Assembly: GCA_048498395.1 (NCBI GenBank) | Contig: JBEHYB010000068.1 | Location: forward strand, 1-13,768 | Origin: Micavibrio_B sp048498395 | Lineage (GTDB): Bacteria; Pseudomonadota; Alphaproteobacteria; Micavibrionales; Micavibrionaceae | Direction of reading: 5' to 3' | Length of the DNA stretch: 13,768 nt | Shown here: one piece after another, positions 6,836 through 13,459 of the stretch | Numbering within the stretch: the stretch's first letter is position 1 | Layout: the number at the start of each line of letters is the position of its first letter | Notes under the pieces: generated by a model | Database searches by the model: none | Told to the model about the DNA's origin: nothing | Seen by the model: the letters and a program-made list of their open reading frames with translations, nothing else | Position numbers and translations under genes: made by a program

Positions 6836-6865
6836 AATATCAAACCAGACGCAGCTTTATGTCCA
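6836..6865 (-). promoter_or_regulatory. Weak candidate promoter ahead of the 60-codon ORF
   Basis: Minus-strand TGGACA (6860-6865, five of six against TTGACA), an 18-bp spacer, then GATATT (6836-6841, four of six against TATAAT). This would start transcription about 25 nt before the 60-codon ORF, leaving room for its Shine-Dalgarno. It lies just past the stop of the 53-codon ORF. A nearby TATAAT-like string at about 6823-6828 sits too close to the ribosome site to serve as the -10 box. Low confidence. Confidence 0.2.
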
Positions 6866-6890
6866 GCTTTTGGCGTGATGCAGGGCAAAT

Positions 6891-7052
6891 TTACGTAATG
6901 TTATAATCGCTCGGTTTCACCAGCGGATTTAATCCGCAAAAAGCGCGGAACACGCCTGAATAAAACTTGCAGACTTCTGCCGTAACAGCCCCACTGACTG
7001 GTGTATTTGTATCGCCCTGCGCGGCCAGTCTGAATTGTTTTTTTGAGCCCAT
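6891..7052 (-). CDS. 53-residue small protein, function unknown
   Basis: I do not recognise this protein. The minus strand carries an ATG at 7052, an uninterrupted frame and a TAA at 6891-6893. The product begins with a basic stretch (MGSKKQFR), continues with a polar Thr, Asn and Ser-rich segment, then a mildly amphipathic part at about 22-45 with Cys at 28 and 39 and several Phe and Tyr residues, and ends PSDYNIT. No clear membrane helix is visible. The best evidence is a Shine-Dalgarno GGAGGA (7060-7065) 7 nt before the ATG. It lies 77 bp past the murB stop and 85 bp before the 60-codon ORF, in the same direction as both. Chance remains possible for so short an ORF. Confidence 0.5.
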   Translation of the reverse strand: MGSKKQFRLAAQGDTNTPVSGAVTAEVCKFYSGVFRAFCGLNPLVKPSDYNIT

Positions 7053-7059
7053 GGTTATT

Positions 7060-7065
7060 TCCTCC
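7060..7065 (-). promoter_or_regulatory. Shine-Dalgarno site of the 53-codon ORF
   Basis: GGAGGA on the minus strand, 7 nt before the ATG at 7052. It is near consensus with ideal spacing, and is the main support for translation of this short frame. Confidence 0.55.
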
Positions 7066-7129
7066 ATGCGCCTATTTCAGACCAGTCCGTGCTTTTCGGT
7101 CAAAATTTTAATGTGATGCAATGCAGGAA

Positions 7130-8068
7130 TTAAGGATTCCCGAGCCGCCTGATCTCCCAGCGCAGGGAGAGCCCGGTCTGGTCGAGCACCCGGCGGCGGA
7201 TTTCCTCGCCGAGATTTTCAAGGTCGGCTGCGGTCGCGGTGCCGGTATTGATCATGAAGTTGCAATGCTTCTCGGACATCTGTGCGCCGCCGACCATCAG
7301 GCCCCGCCCGCCGACCCTGTCGACGAGCTGCCAGGTCTTCGTGCCCTCAGGCAGCCCGGCCGCTGCCAGTTCTTCCGGTTTTGGATTGGCGAAAGTCGAT
7401 CCGCCCGTCTTCTCTTTCACCGGTTGAGAAGCTTCGCGCTTCTCCTTGATTTCATTCATACGTTGCTGAATACGAAACGCATCGTCTTCAGAGCCCTGAA
7501 AGACTGCGCCTGTGAAAATATAATCTTCCGGCACGTTGATATGGCGATACGTCATGCCCATTTCTTCAAGTGAAATCTTAAATAGATTTCCTTTTCGATC
7601 CACTGCGTTTGCAAATTTTAAAACGTCTTTGATTTCAGAGAGATAGGCTCCGGCATTCATACGCAACGCACCACCCACCGTTCCCGGCACACCGGAGAGG
7701 AATTCCAGCTTCGTGACATTATTTTCGGCCGCGAAATTCGCGACATTGATATCAAGCGCCGCAGCCCCTGCCCTGATCTGAAAATTATCGAGCTTTTCAA
7801 CGCCCGCGAACTCACGGCCCAGCCGGATGACCACGCCCGGAATGCCGCCGTCGCGGATGATGGTGTTCGACATCACGCCCAGAACGGTCACGGGAATTTC
7901 GGTGGGCGTATTGGCGAGAAACTGTTGAAGATCTTCCAGATCGGCAGGCTTGAATAGGATTTCAGCCGTTCCGCCCGCGCGAAACCATCCCACAGACCCC
8001 AACGCGGCATTCTCGGAATAACGCCCCCGAACCTGAGGCAATTCATTTTGCTTCAATTGAGATTTCAT
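7130..8068 (-). CDS. murB: UDP-N-acetylenolpyruvoylglucosamine reductase (MurB)
   Basis: A cytoplasmic FAD enzyme of 312 residues that reduces UDP-GlcNAc-enolpyruvate to UDP-MurNAc with NADPH. Visible motifs: the FAD-binding region LGVMSNTIIRDGG (63-75), the GVPGTVGGALRMNAGAY signature (126-142), Tyr174-Arg175, GGSTFANP (222-229) with the catalytic Ser224, SEKHCNFMIN (265-274) and the C-terminal LRWEIRRLG (302-310) with catalytic Glu305. The family's G-x-G-S-N loop reads G-V-M-S-N here, a Gly-to-Met change. I chose ATG 8068 because the longer frame starts at a GTG (8101) inside an intergenic repeat and would add 11 repeat-encoded residues. No clear Shine-Dalgarno precedes 8068; the repeat ends only 12 nt upstream. 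Confidence 0.96.
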   Translation of the reverse strand: MKSQLKQNELPQVRGRYSENAALGSVGWFRAGGTAEILFKPADLEDLQQFLANTPTEIPVTVLGVMSNTIIRDGGIPGVVIRLGREFAGVEKLDNFQIRAGAAALDINVANFAAENNVTKLEFLSGVPGTVGGALRMNAGAYLSEIKDVLKFANAVDRKGNLFKISLEEMGMTYRHINVPEDYIFTGAVFQGSEDDAFRIQQRMNEIKEKREASQPVKEKTGGSTFANPKPEELAAAGLPEGTKTWQLVDRVGGRGLMVGGAQMSEKHCNFMINTGTATAADLENLGEEIRRRVLDQTGLSLRWEIRRLGNP

Positions 8069-8080
8069 AAAATATATTAA

Positions 8081-8148
8081 ACCACAGAGACACAGAGGCA
8101 CAGAGAAGAATTTTTAAGAAGAACTCCGTGTCTCTGTGCCTCCGTGGT
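8081..8148. repeat. Palindromic intergenic repeat, family 3 (CACAGAG type) between murC and murB
   Basis: Inverted arms 8081-8105 (starts ACCACAGAGACACAGAG) and 8124-8148 (ends CCTCCGTGGT) match at 21 of 25 positions around an 18-nt loop, with similar AT-rich flanks. Each arm also contains a short tandem pattern of the type CACAGAG. I recall an element beginning CCACAGAGACACAGAG scattered in many bacterial genomes; this is from memory. It fills most of the 108-bp murC-murB gap, and its hairpin would end 12 nt before the murB start codon in the mRNA. Confidence 0.86.
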
Positions 8149-8176
8149 TAAATTTTCTAAAACGGGACATGTCATA

Positions 8177-9628
8177 TTAGGCAGATTTCCTGTCACCAAA
8201 ACACGCCTCAAGCTCTGCTGGCAACGCATTCGCCCACTGGGTGATATTACCTGCGCCTAGGCAGATCACGAAATCACCGGGTTGCGCGATATCGCAGACG
8301 ATCCCCGGCAAATCCGCCGGTGAATTCAGAAGCCTTGCATCCTTATGACCGTGACGAGTGATGCCGCGTGCCAGATCTTCCTTGGAAGCGCCTTCGATCG
8401 GCTGCTCACCCGCCGCGTAAATATCGGCAACGAGCACAGTGTCCGCGTCATTGAAACAGGTGCAGAAATCTTCGAACAGGCTCGCAAGACGCGTATAACG
8501 GTGTGGCTGGACGACGGCGATCAGTCGTCCGCCCGTATTTTCAACAGCCTGGCGGCCTGCTTTCAATACGGCCGCAATCTCGACCGGGTGATGACCGTAA
8601 TCATCGACGACCGTGATGCCATTGACGATACCGGTACGCGTGAATCTGCGTTTAACGCCCGAGAAACCTGACAGCGCTTTCTTCATTTGCGCCGGCGTGA
8701 CCTTAAGCTCGTAACCGACAGTAAGCGCAGCCAGCGAATTCAGGACATTATGTTGCCCGAGCATGGGCAGGAAGATATCCTTGATTTCAAGATCGCCATT
8801 CCCGGTGACACGTTCTGAAATCACGAGGTCGAAATGATACCCCAATGTCGTCGCGTTTAAATTCGTCGCGCGCACATCCGCCTGCGGGTTGAACCCGTAA
8901 CTTATGATACGGCGGTTTGACAGTTCGGGGATCAGCCCCTGCACCACAGGGTGATCGGTGCATAAAACGCCAAAGCCATAGAACGGAATATTCTCGATGA
9001 AAGTCAGGAATCCCTGACGTATCGCTTCGAAATTGCCGTAATGATCCAGATGCTCGGCATCGATATTGGTGACGATCGCGACAGTCGCCGGAAGCCTCAG
9101 GAACGATCCGTCACTCTCATCGGCTTCAACGACCATCCAGTCGCCCATGCCAAGGCGCGTATTCGTGCCATAGGCATTGACGATGCCGCCATTGATAACG
9201 GTCGGGTCGAGATCACCCTCTTCCAGCATCGCGCCGACAAGCGAAGTCGTCGTCGTCTTACCATGCGTGCCGCCGACAGCCACCGTCCATTTCAGGCGCA
9301 TAAGCTCGCCGAGCATTTCAGCGCGCGGCACGATCGGGATTTTCAAATCACGGGCGCGCTCAAGTTCCGGGTTTCCCGCCTTGATCGCGGACGAGACGAT
9401 CACCGCCCCGGCCATTTTCCCGTCCGGCGTTTCAAGGTTCTGGGCATTATGGCCGATTTCGACGCGGATGCCGTTCTTGCGCAGGCGCGCAACGTTATAA
9501 TTATCCGCCACGTCCGATCCCTGCACGTCATAACCAAGCGTTTTCAGAATTTCGGCAATACCTGACATGCCGATGCCGCCGATGCCGATAAAATGAAGGG
9601 TGCCGATATGTGGAGGAATATGTTTCAT
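8177..9628 (-). CDS. murC: UDP-N-acetylmuramate--L-alanine ligase (MurC)
   Basis: A cytoplasmic ATP-dependent ligase of 483 residues that adds L-alanine, the first residue of the peptide stem, to UDP-MurNAc. The N-terminal nucleotide-sugar loop FIGIGGIGMSGIA is at 13-25, the ATP P-loop GGTHGKTTTTS at 119-129, the EADESDGSF motif at 168-176, NIDAEHLDHY at 188-197, GQHNVLNSLAA at 291-301, and the C-terminal domain motifs VDDYGHHPVEIAA (341-353) and QPHRYTRL (374-381). All expected MurC residues are present and the length is normal. The start at ATG 9628 gives the usual short lead into the first loop, but no Shine-Dalgarno is visible before it. A 194-bp gap with a repeat separates it from murG upstream, and a 108-bp gap with another repeat from murB downstream. 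Confidence 0.97.
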   Translation of the reverse strand: MKHIPPHIGTLHFIGIGGIGMSGIAEILKTLGYDVQGSDVADNYNVARLRKNGIRVEIGHNAQNLETPDGKMAGAVIVSSAIKAGNPELERARDLKIPIVPRAEMLGELMRLKWTVAVGGTHGKTTTTSLVGAMLEEGDLDPTVINGGIVNAYGTNTRLGMGDWMVVEADESDGSFLRLPATVAIVTNIDAEHLDHYGNFEAIRQGFLTFIENIPFYGFGVLCTDHPVVQGLIPELSNRRIISYGFNPQADVRATNLNATTLGYHFDLVISERVTGNGDLEIKDIFLPMLGQHNVLNSLAALTVGYELKVTPAQMKKALSGFSGVKRRFTRTGIVNGITVVDDYGHHPVEIAAVLKAGRQAVENTGGRLIAVVQPHRYTRLASLFEDFCTCFNDADTVLVADIYAAGEQPIEGASKEDLARGITRHGHKDARLLNSPADLPGIVCDIAQPGDFVICLGAGNITQWANALPAELEACFGDRKSA

Positions 9629-9704
9629 GGGCGGAATTTAGCGAAAAGACTTACGAAAATCCAATGAAAAACAGGTGCGATTCCCAAGAATGAACCAGTA
9701 AAAG

Positions 9705-9802
9705 CCCTCTCCCATAGGGAGAGGGTTGGGAGAGGGGTTTCGATATCGGGATTAAATCACCACCATCCAATCCCCTCCCTTAATCCCTCCCTATGGGAGG
9801 GA
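9705..9802. repeat. Palindromic intergenic repeat, family 4 (CCCTCTCCC type) between murG and murC
   Basis: A perfect hairpin, CCCTCTCCC (9705-9713) with GGGAGAGGG (9717-9725) around ATA, is mirrored by a second perfect hairpin, TCCCTCCC (9784-9791) with GGGAGGGA (9795-9802) around TAT. The two halves, including the nearby GGGAGAGGGG (9728-9737) and CCCCTCCCTTAA (9772-9783), are approximate inverted copies, so the element is a large palindrome of about 100 bp with inner hairpins. It resembles a CCCTCTCCC interspersed element I recall from proteobacterial intergenic regions. It occupies half of the 194-bp gap between the murG stop and the murC start. Confidence 0.85.
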
Positions 9803-9822
9803 GACTATTTGGCTCAATGAAC

Positions 9823-10911
9823 TTAGTTTCTAATCACCCCGACCACAACATCGGCCAGTGCGCTGGCCGCATCGGGTCTACCGAGCGTTCTTGCCTGTGA
9901 AGCGGCTTCAGCGAGCTTGCCCGGCACGACCGATTTCAAAATCCCGTACAGACTCTCGGCGGTCAGATTTTTCTCTTCCAGAATCCACGCACCGCCTGCG
10001 TCCGCGACATGCCGCGCATTATGAAGCTGCTGCTGATCCTTGTGCCACGGATAGGGAACATAAATTGCCGGGCGGCCCGCGCAGCTCGCTTCGGCGACAG
10101 TGCTCGCGCCGGAGCGGCAAATCAGCAAATGTGTATTTTCGAGACGCTGCGGAATGTTATCAAAAAAACTTTTTATTTCAACGTCTAAGCCGGCATCGCT
10201 GTAAAGCTTACTGACCTTGCCTATATCGTTTTCGCGCGCCTGATGGGTCACTTTAAGTTTCAGTTGAAGATCGTTTTTTAATTTGATGATTGAATGCGGA
10301 ATTACATTCGCGAAAGACGCAGCACCGAGCGATCCGCCGAAAATGAGAATATTGATCTCGTTTTCGATTCTAGGGTACGGCCTGTCATGCAGCGCCATGA
10401 TATCAGCACGCACCGGATTGCCGGTGACGACAGTTTCCTTGCGGCACGAGCCCCCGTTTTTTAAAGAGTCTTTCATCGGATAGGATAGCGCGATGACAGT
10501 CGCCAGCGGTGCCAGAAGTTTAAGCGCGAGGCCGAGGACGGCGTTCTGCTCATGCAGGACCGTCGGGATGCCGCGATGCTGGGCCGCGAACATTGGCGGC
10601 GCGCAGGGATAACCGCCGAAACCCACCGCCACGGACGGCTTTAATTGACCGATAAGCGCATGCGTCTGGGCGTATCCTTTAATAAGGGACAGGGCAAAAT
10701 TGATCTTACCCTTGATCCCCGGACGGTATGGCCCCGCCGAGATGACATGGATATCGACGTTTTTCAGCCCGTCGAGATATTTCTCGCCGCGATAGTCACA
10801 CGCGAAGGCCACGCGATAACCGCGCTTGAGCAATTCTTCAGCCAGCGCCCGCGCCGGGAAAACATGCCCGCCGGTGCCGCCCGCGCATAAAAGGATAAGT
10901 GGTGCGCTCAT
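9823..10911 (-). CDS. murG: Lipid II synthase, undecaprenyl-PP-MurNAc-pentapeptide GlcNAc transferase (MurG)
   Basis: A GT28-family enzyme of 362 residues, peripheral on the inner face of the membrane, that transfers GlcNAc from UDP-GlcNAc to lipid I to make lipid II. Motifs in order: GGTGGHVFPA (11-20), GFGGYPCAPP (97-106), HEQNAVLG (120-127), TGNPVR (163-168), FGGSLGA (191-197), CRSGASTVAE (265-274) and YPWHKDQQQLHNA (287-299). The two-domain GT-B layout and length are normal. The start codon overlaps the ftsW stop as ATGA (10908-10911), which implies translational coupling. A long gap with a repeat follows before murC. Confidence 0.97.
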   Translation of the reverse strand: MSAPLILLCAGGTGGHVFPARALAEELLKRGYRVAFACDYRGEKYLDGLKNVDIHVISAGPYRPGIKGKINFALSLIKGYAQTHALIGQLKPSVAVGFGGYPCAPPMFAAQHRGIPTVLHEQNAVLGLALKLLAPLATVIALSYPMKDSLKNGGSCRKETVVTGNPVRADIMALHDRPYPRIENEINILIFGGSLGAASFANVIPHSIIKLKNDLQLKLKVTHQARENDIGKVSKLYSDAGLDVEIKSFFDNIPQRLENTHLLICRSGASTVAEASCAGRPAIYVPYPWHKDQQQLHNARHVADAGGAWILEEKNLTAESLYGILKSVVPGKLAEAASQARTLGRPDAASALADVVVGVIRN

Positions 10912-12077
10912 ATGCCGCCCCGTTTCTGCGATTGTGAAAATCCGCCTTTGGAAATCGAGCCGCGTACCTGCCGCCTTGTCAGACCAAGGATAACACCCAT
11001 CGACAATCCCATGGCCAGTGTCGAGGAACCGCCATAGCTGATAAAGGGCAGGGTCATCCCCTTGGTCGGCAGGAGGTGCAGCGCCGATCCCATATGGACC
11101 AGCGCCTGCAGCCCGAACATACTTAATATCCCGCCGCAGGCGAGCACGACGAACATGTCGTTACTCTCCATCAGCCGGTTGAACCCGCGAAGCAGCACAT
11201 AGGCATAAAGCGCGACAATGACGAGAGTGAAAATCAAACCCAGTTCTTCACCGGCGACCGAGAAAATAAAGTCGGCATGCGCATCGGGAATCGTATTCTT
11301 GACGGTGCCCTGCCCCGGCCCCTGCCCGAAGAAGCCGCCATTGGCGAAAGCCTCGAGCGATTTATCGACCTGGTACGTGTCCCCCGCTTCGGGGTTCATA
11401 AATCGGTCGATCCGGCTGCGCACGTGATCAAGCGTGCTGTAGGCCGCAAAAATTCCGAACACGCCGATGAGGGCGAAAATCGTCAGGTAGCGAAACGGGA
11501 ACCCGGCAAGAAAAATCTGCACCGCGAACATGCAGGTGAGGACAACCGTCATCCCGAAATCCGGTTGCAGGATCAAAAGACAGACGATCACGAAATATAA
11601 AGCTGCCGAGAAAATATAGCCGCGAAAGCGCGGATCTGCTTTCTGGTGCGCAATCAGCCAGCCCGCGACGATCGCGAAAGCGGGTTTTACGAATTCGCTC
11701 GGCTGTAACGACAGACCCGGTAACGGAATCCAGCGCTGCGCCCCCTTGATCTCGGTCCCGACGAACAGGACGGCGACCATACACACGATTCCGCCCGCCA
11801 GAAGAATCGTGCCGATACGACGGATCGTCTGGTGGCTCAACATCGATATGACGAGCATCATGATCAGGGCCGGAACCAGCACCATAATATGCCGGGTAAT
11901 AAAGTGGGCATGCGCCGCGCCGATGCGGTTCGCGACTGCAGGGCTTGCCGATGTCACCAGCGCGATCCCGAAAACCGACAGGATCAGGATACAGGCGAGC
12001 AAACCGCGATCTACCGTCCACCACCAGCTGGCAAGCGTCGAACGGTCGGTACGGGCGAATAAGTTTGGCTTTATCAT
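10908..12077 (-). CDS. ftsW: Septal peptidoglycan glycosyltransferase FtsW (SEDS family)
   Basis: A polytopic inner-membrane protein of 389 residues, probably 10 transmembrane helices, that polymerises lipid II at the septum with its cognate class B PBP (FtsI). SEDS signatures: GAQRWIPL (112-119), QPSEFVKPAF (125-134), QPDFGMT (171-177), the large periplasmic loop with SRIDRFMNPEAGDTYQV (221-237) and GGFFGQGPGQG (247-257), then IPDAHADFIFSVAGEELG (263-280) with the presumed catalytic Asp269, and LPTKGMTLPFISYGGSS (336-352). The start at ATG 12077 overlaps the murD stop as ATGA. A longer open frame reaches 12161 but lies inside murD, and its extra residues are Arg-rich and unlike FtsW. The stop overlaps the murG start, again as ATGA. 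Confidence 0.96.
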   Translation of the reverse strand: MIKPNLFARTDRSTLASWWWTVDRGLLACILILSVFGIALVTSASPAVANRIGAAHAHFITRHIMVLVPALIMMLVISMLSHQTIRRIGTILLAGGIVCMVAVLFVGTEIKGAQRWIPLPGLSLQPSEFVKPAFAIVAGWLIAHQKADPRFRGYIFSAALYFVIVCLLILQPDFGMTVVLTCMFAVQIFLAGFPFRYLTIFALIGVFGIFAAYSTLDHVRSRIDRFMNPEAGDTYQVDKSLEAFANGGFFGQGPGQGTVKNTIPDAHADFIFSVAGEELGLIFTLVIVALYAYVLLRGFNRLMESNDMFVVLACGGILSMFGLQALVHMGSALHLLPTKGMTLPFISYGGSSTLAMGLSMGVILGLTRRQVRGSISKGGFSQSQKRGGI

Positions 12078-13459
12078 GCGGCGATCTGTTCTTCTGAAAG
12101 GGCGTTGACGAGCGCGGCGAATACTTCGCCCCGGTGTTCGAAAGACTGGAACTGGTCCCATGACGCGCAGGCTGGCGATAACAGGACCGTCGCCGGCTCG
12201 CCGGGCTGTCCGCGATTGAGTTGCGCAAGTTTATGCGCCTCTAGAACGGCCGCGTCCAATGTTCCGCACATCGTGAAAGGAACGTTTGCGGTCTTGAGCC
12301 ATTTCGCGAAACTCTCCGCCGCTTCGCCGATCAGGAACGCATGCTTGATGCGGTCCATATAGGTCTCGAGCCCTGCAAGCCCGCCCTCTTTCGGCTGGCC
12401 GCCTAAAATCCAGTAGATGTTTTTCGTGCAGGCGAGCGCGTGCGACACCGCGTCGGCGTTCGTCGCCTTGCTGTCATTGACGTAGGATATGCCGTTAATC
12501 ACGCGCACAAGATGCTGGCGATGCGGCAAACCTTGGAAACTGCTCATAGCCTGGGCGATTGAAAGCGGCTCATAGCCATAGACATGGCGGATCAGCGCAT
12601 AGGCGCAGGCCGCATTTTCGTGGTTGTGCGTGCCTTTAAATGCGGGGAGAGCCGAGAAATCGAGAACCATCTGCTCACCGTCATATAATTTCCCGCTCTC
12701 GGCAAAAATTCCGCCCGGAATTTTCTGCTGCGTTGAAACCGGGATCACCGTCCACTTGCCTTCTTCCCTAAGACGGGCGGCGATTTTTTTCGTGATATCT
12801 GAATCGATGGCGATAACGGCGATGGGGCGGCGGCCTTCATGCACGCCTTCGAATATTTTTTCTTTCGCGGCGATATAGCCGTCGATGCCGCCATGCCGCT
12901 CGAGATGATCCGGTGTGATATTGAGGAGTATGGCTCCGATAGGCCTGAGCGAAGGCGCAAGCTCGAGCTGGTAGGATGAAAGCTCGAGAACATAGGTGCC
13001 GTCCTGCGGCAGCGGATCGAGCGTCAGCACTGCCTGTCCTATATTGCCGCCGATGCGGGTTGGCCTGAATTCGGCGAGCGTATGACCGACGAGCGCCGTC
13101 GTCGTCGATTTACCATTCGTGCCGGTGATGGCAAGTATGTCGCTGGAGACGGCATGCGCGAATAAATCGATATCGCAGATAATCGGGATATTCAGGTTGC
13201 GCGCACGGATCGCAAGGACATTGGCACGGTCGCCATAATGCGGAATGCCCGGCGACCAAAGCAGGAAATCGGGACGGTTCAGTTCGAGATTGAGGAGCGC
13301 AATGCCATTCTCAATCGCCTCGTTACGTTTCGCCTCATTATCATCCCAGGCGGAAATCTCCGCGCCGTTTGCGCGCAGAGCTTTAGCAGCGGAAATGCCG
13401 GTCTTACCAAGACCGACAATTCCAATTTTTTTGCCGCTGAGAAATGATAAATCGATCAT
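12074..13459 (-). CDS. murD: UDP-N-acetylmuramoyl-L-alanine--D-glutamate ligase (MurD)
   Basis: A cytoplasmic Mur ligase of 461 residues that adds D-glutamate to UDP-MurNAc-L-Ala. The N-terminal UDP-binding loop GIVGLGKTGISAA is at 13-25, the P-loop TGTNGKSTTT at 112-121, LELSSYQLE at 158-166, NITPDHLERHG at 180-190, and YIAAKEKIF, whose Lys is probably the carbamylated one, at 195-203. The C-terminal domain has VNDSKATNADA (327-337), ILGGQPKEGG (351-360) and LLSPACASWDQF (426-437), all typical of MurD. Length is normal. The start overlaps the mraY stop (ATGA, 13456-13459) and the stop overlaps the ftsW start, so the three genes are translationally coupled. Confidence 0.97.
   Translation of the reverse strand: MIDLSFLSGKKIGIVGLGKTGISAAKALRANGAEISAWDDNEAKRNEAIENGIALLNLELNRPDFLLWSPGIPHYGDRANVLAIRARNLNIPIICDIDLFAHAVSSDILAITGTNGKSTTTALVGHTLAEFRPTRIGGNIGQAVLTLDPLPQDGTYVLELSSYQLELAPSLRPIGAILLNITPDHLERHGGIDGYIAAKEKIFEGVHEGRRPIAVIAIDSDITKKIAARLREEGKWTVIPVSTQQKIPGGIFAESGKLYDGEQMVLDFSALPAFKGTHNHENAACAYALIRHVYGYEPLSIAQAMSSFQGLPHRQHLVRVINGISYVNDSKATNADAVSHALACTKNIYWILGGQPKEGGLAGLETYMDRIKHAFLIGEAAESFAKWLKTANVPFTMCGTLDAAVLEAHKLAQLNRGQPGEPATVLLSPACASWDQFQSFEHRGEVFAALVNALSEEQIAA

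Noticed and set aside
7074..7103. TTGACC-18 bp-TGAAAT promoter-like match ahead of the 53-codon ORF
   Set aside because: The implied start would fall almost on the Shine-Dalgarno (7060-7065), leaving too short a leader. The -10 match is poor.
8069..8101. GTG start at 8101 extending MurB by 11 residues
   Set aside because: The extra codons lie inside an intergenic repeat, have no ribosome site, and MurB families do not need them. ATG 8068 gives a normal length.
8081..8148. CRISPR-like or tandem repeat array suggested by recurring CACAGAG units
   Set aside because: Only two inverted arms with short internal periodicity. No regularly spaced direct repeats and no cas genes.
9041..9565. 174-codon plus-strand open frame opposite murC
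   Set aside because: Antisense to conserved murC motifs, with Arg, Asp and His-heavy composition typical of a shadow frame.
12078..12161. Upstream start at 12161 for FtsW
   Set aside because: The added 28 residues overlap murD coding sequence and are Arg-rich. The ATG at 12077 forms a typical ATGA overlap and gives a standard FtsW N-terminus.
11428..12228. 266-codon minus-strand frame overlapping ftsW and murD in another register
   Set aside because: Same strand but a different frame from two genes with clear family motifs. Its Arg, Ser and Pro-rich translation matches no family.
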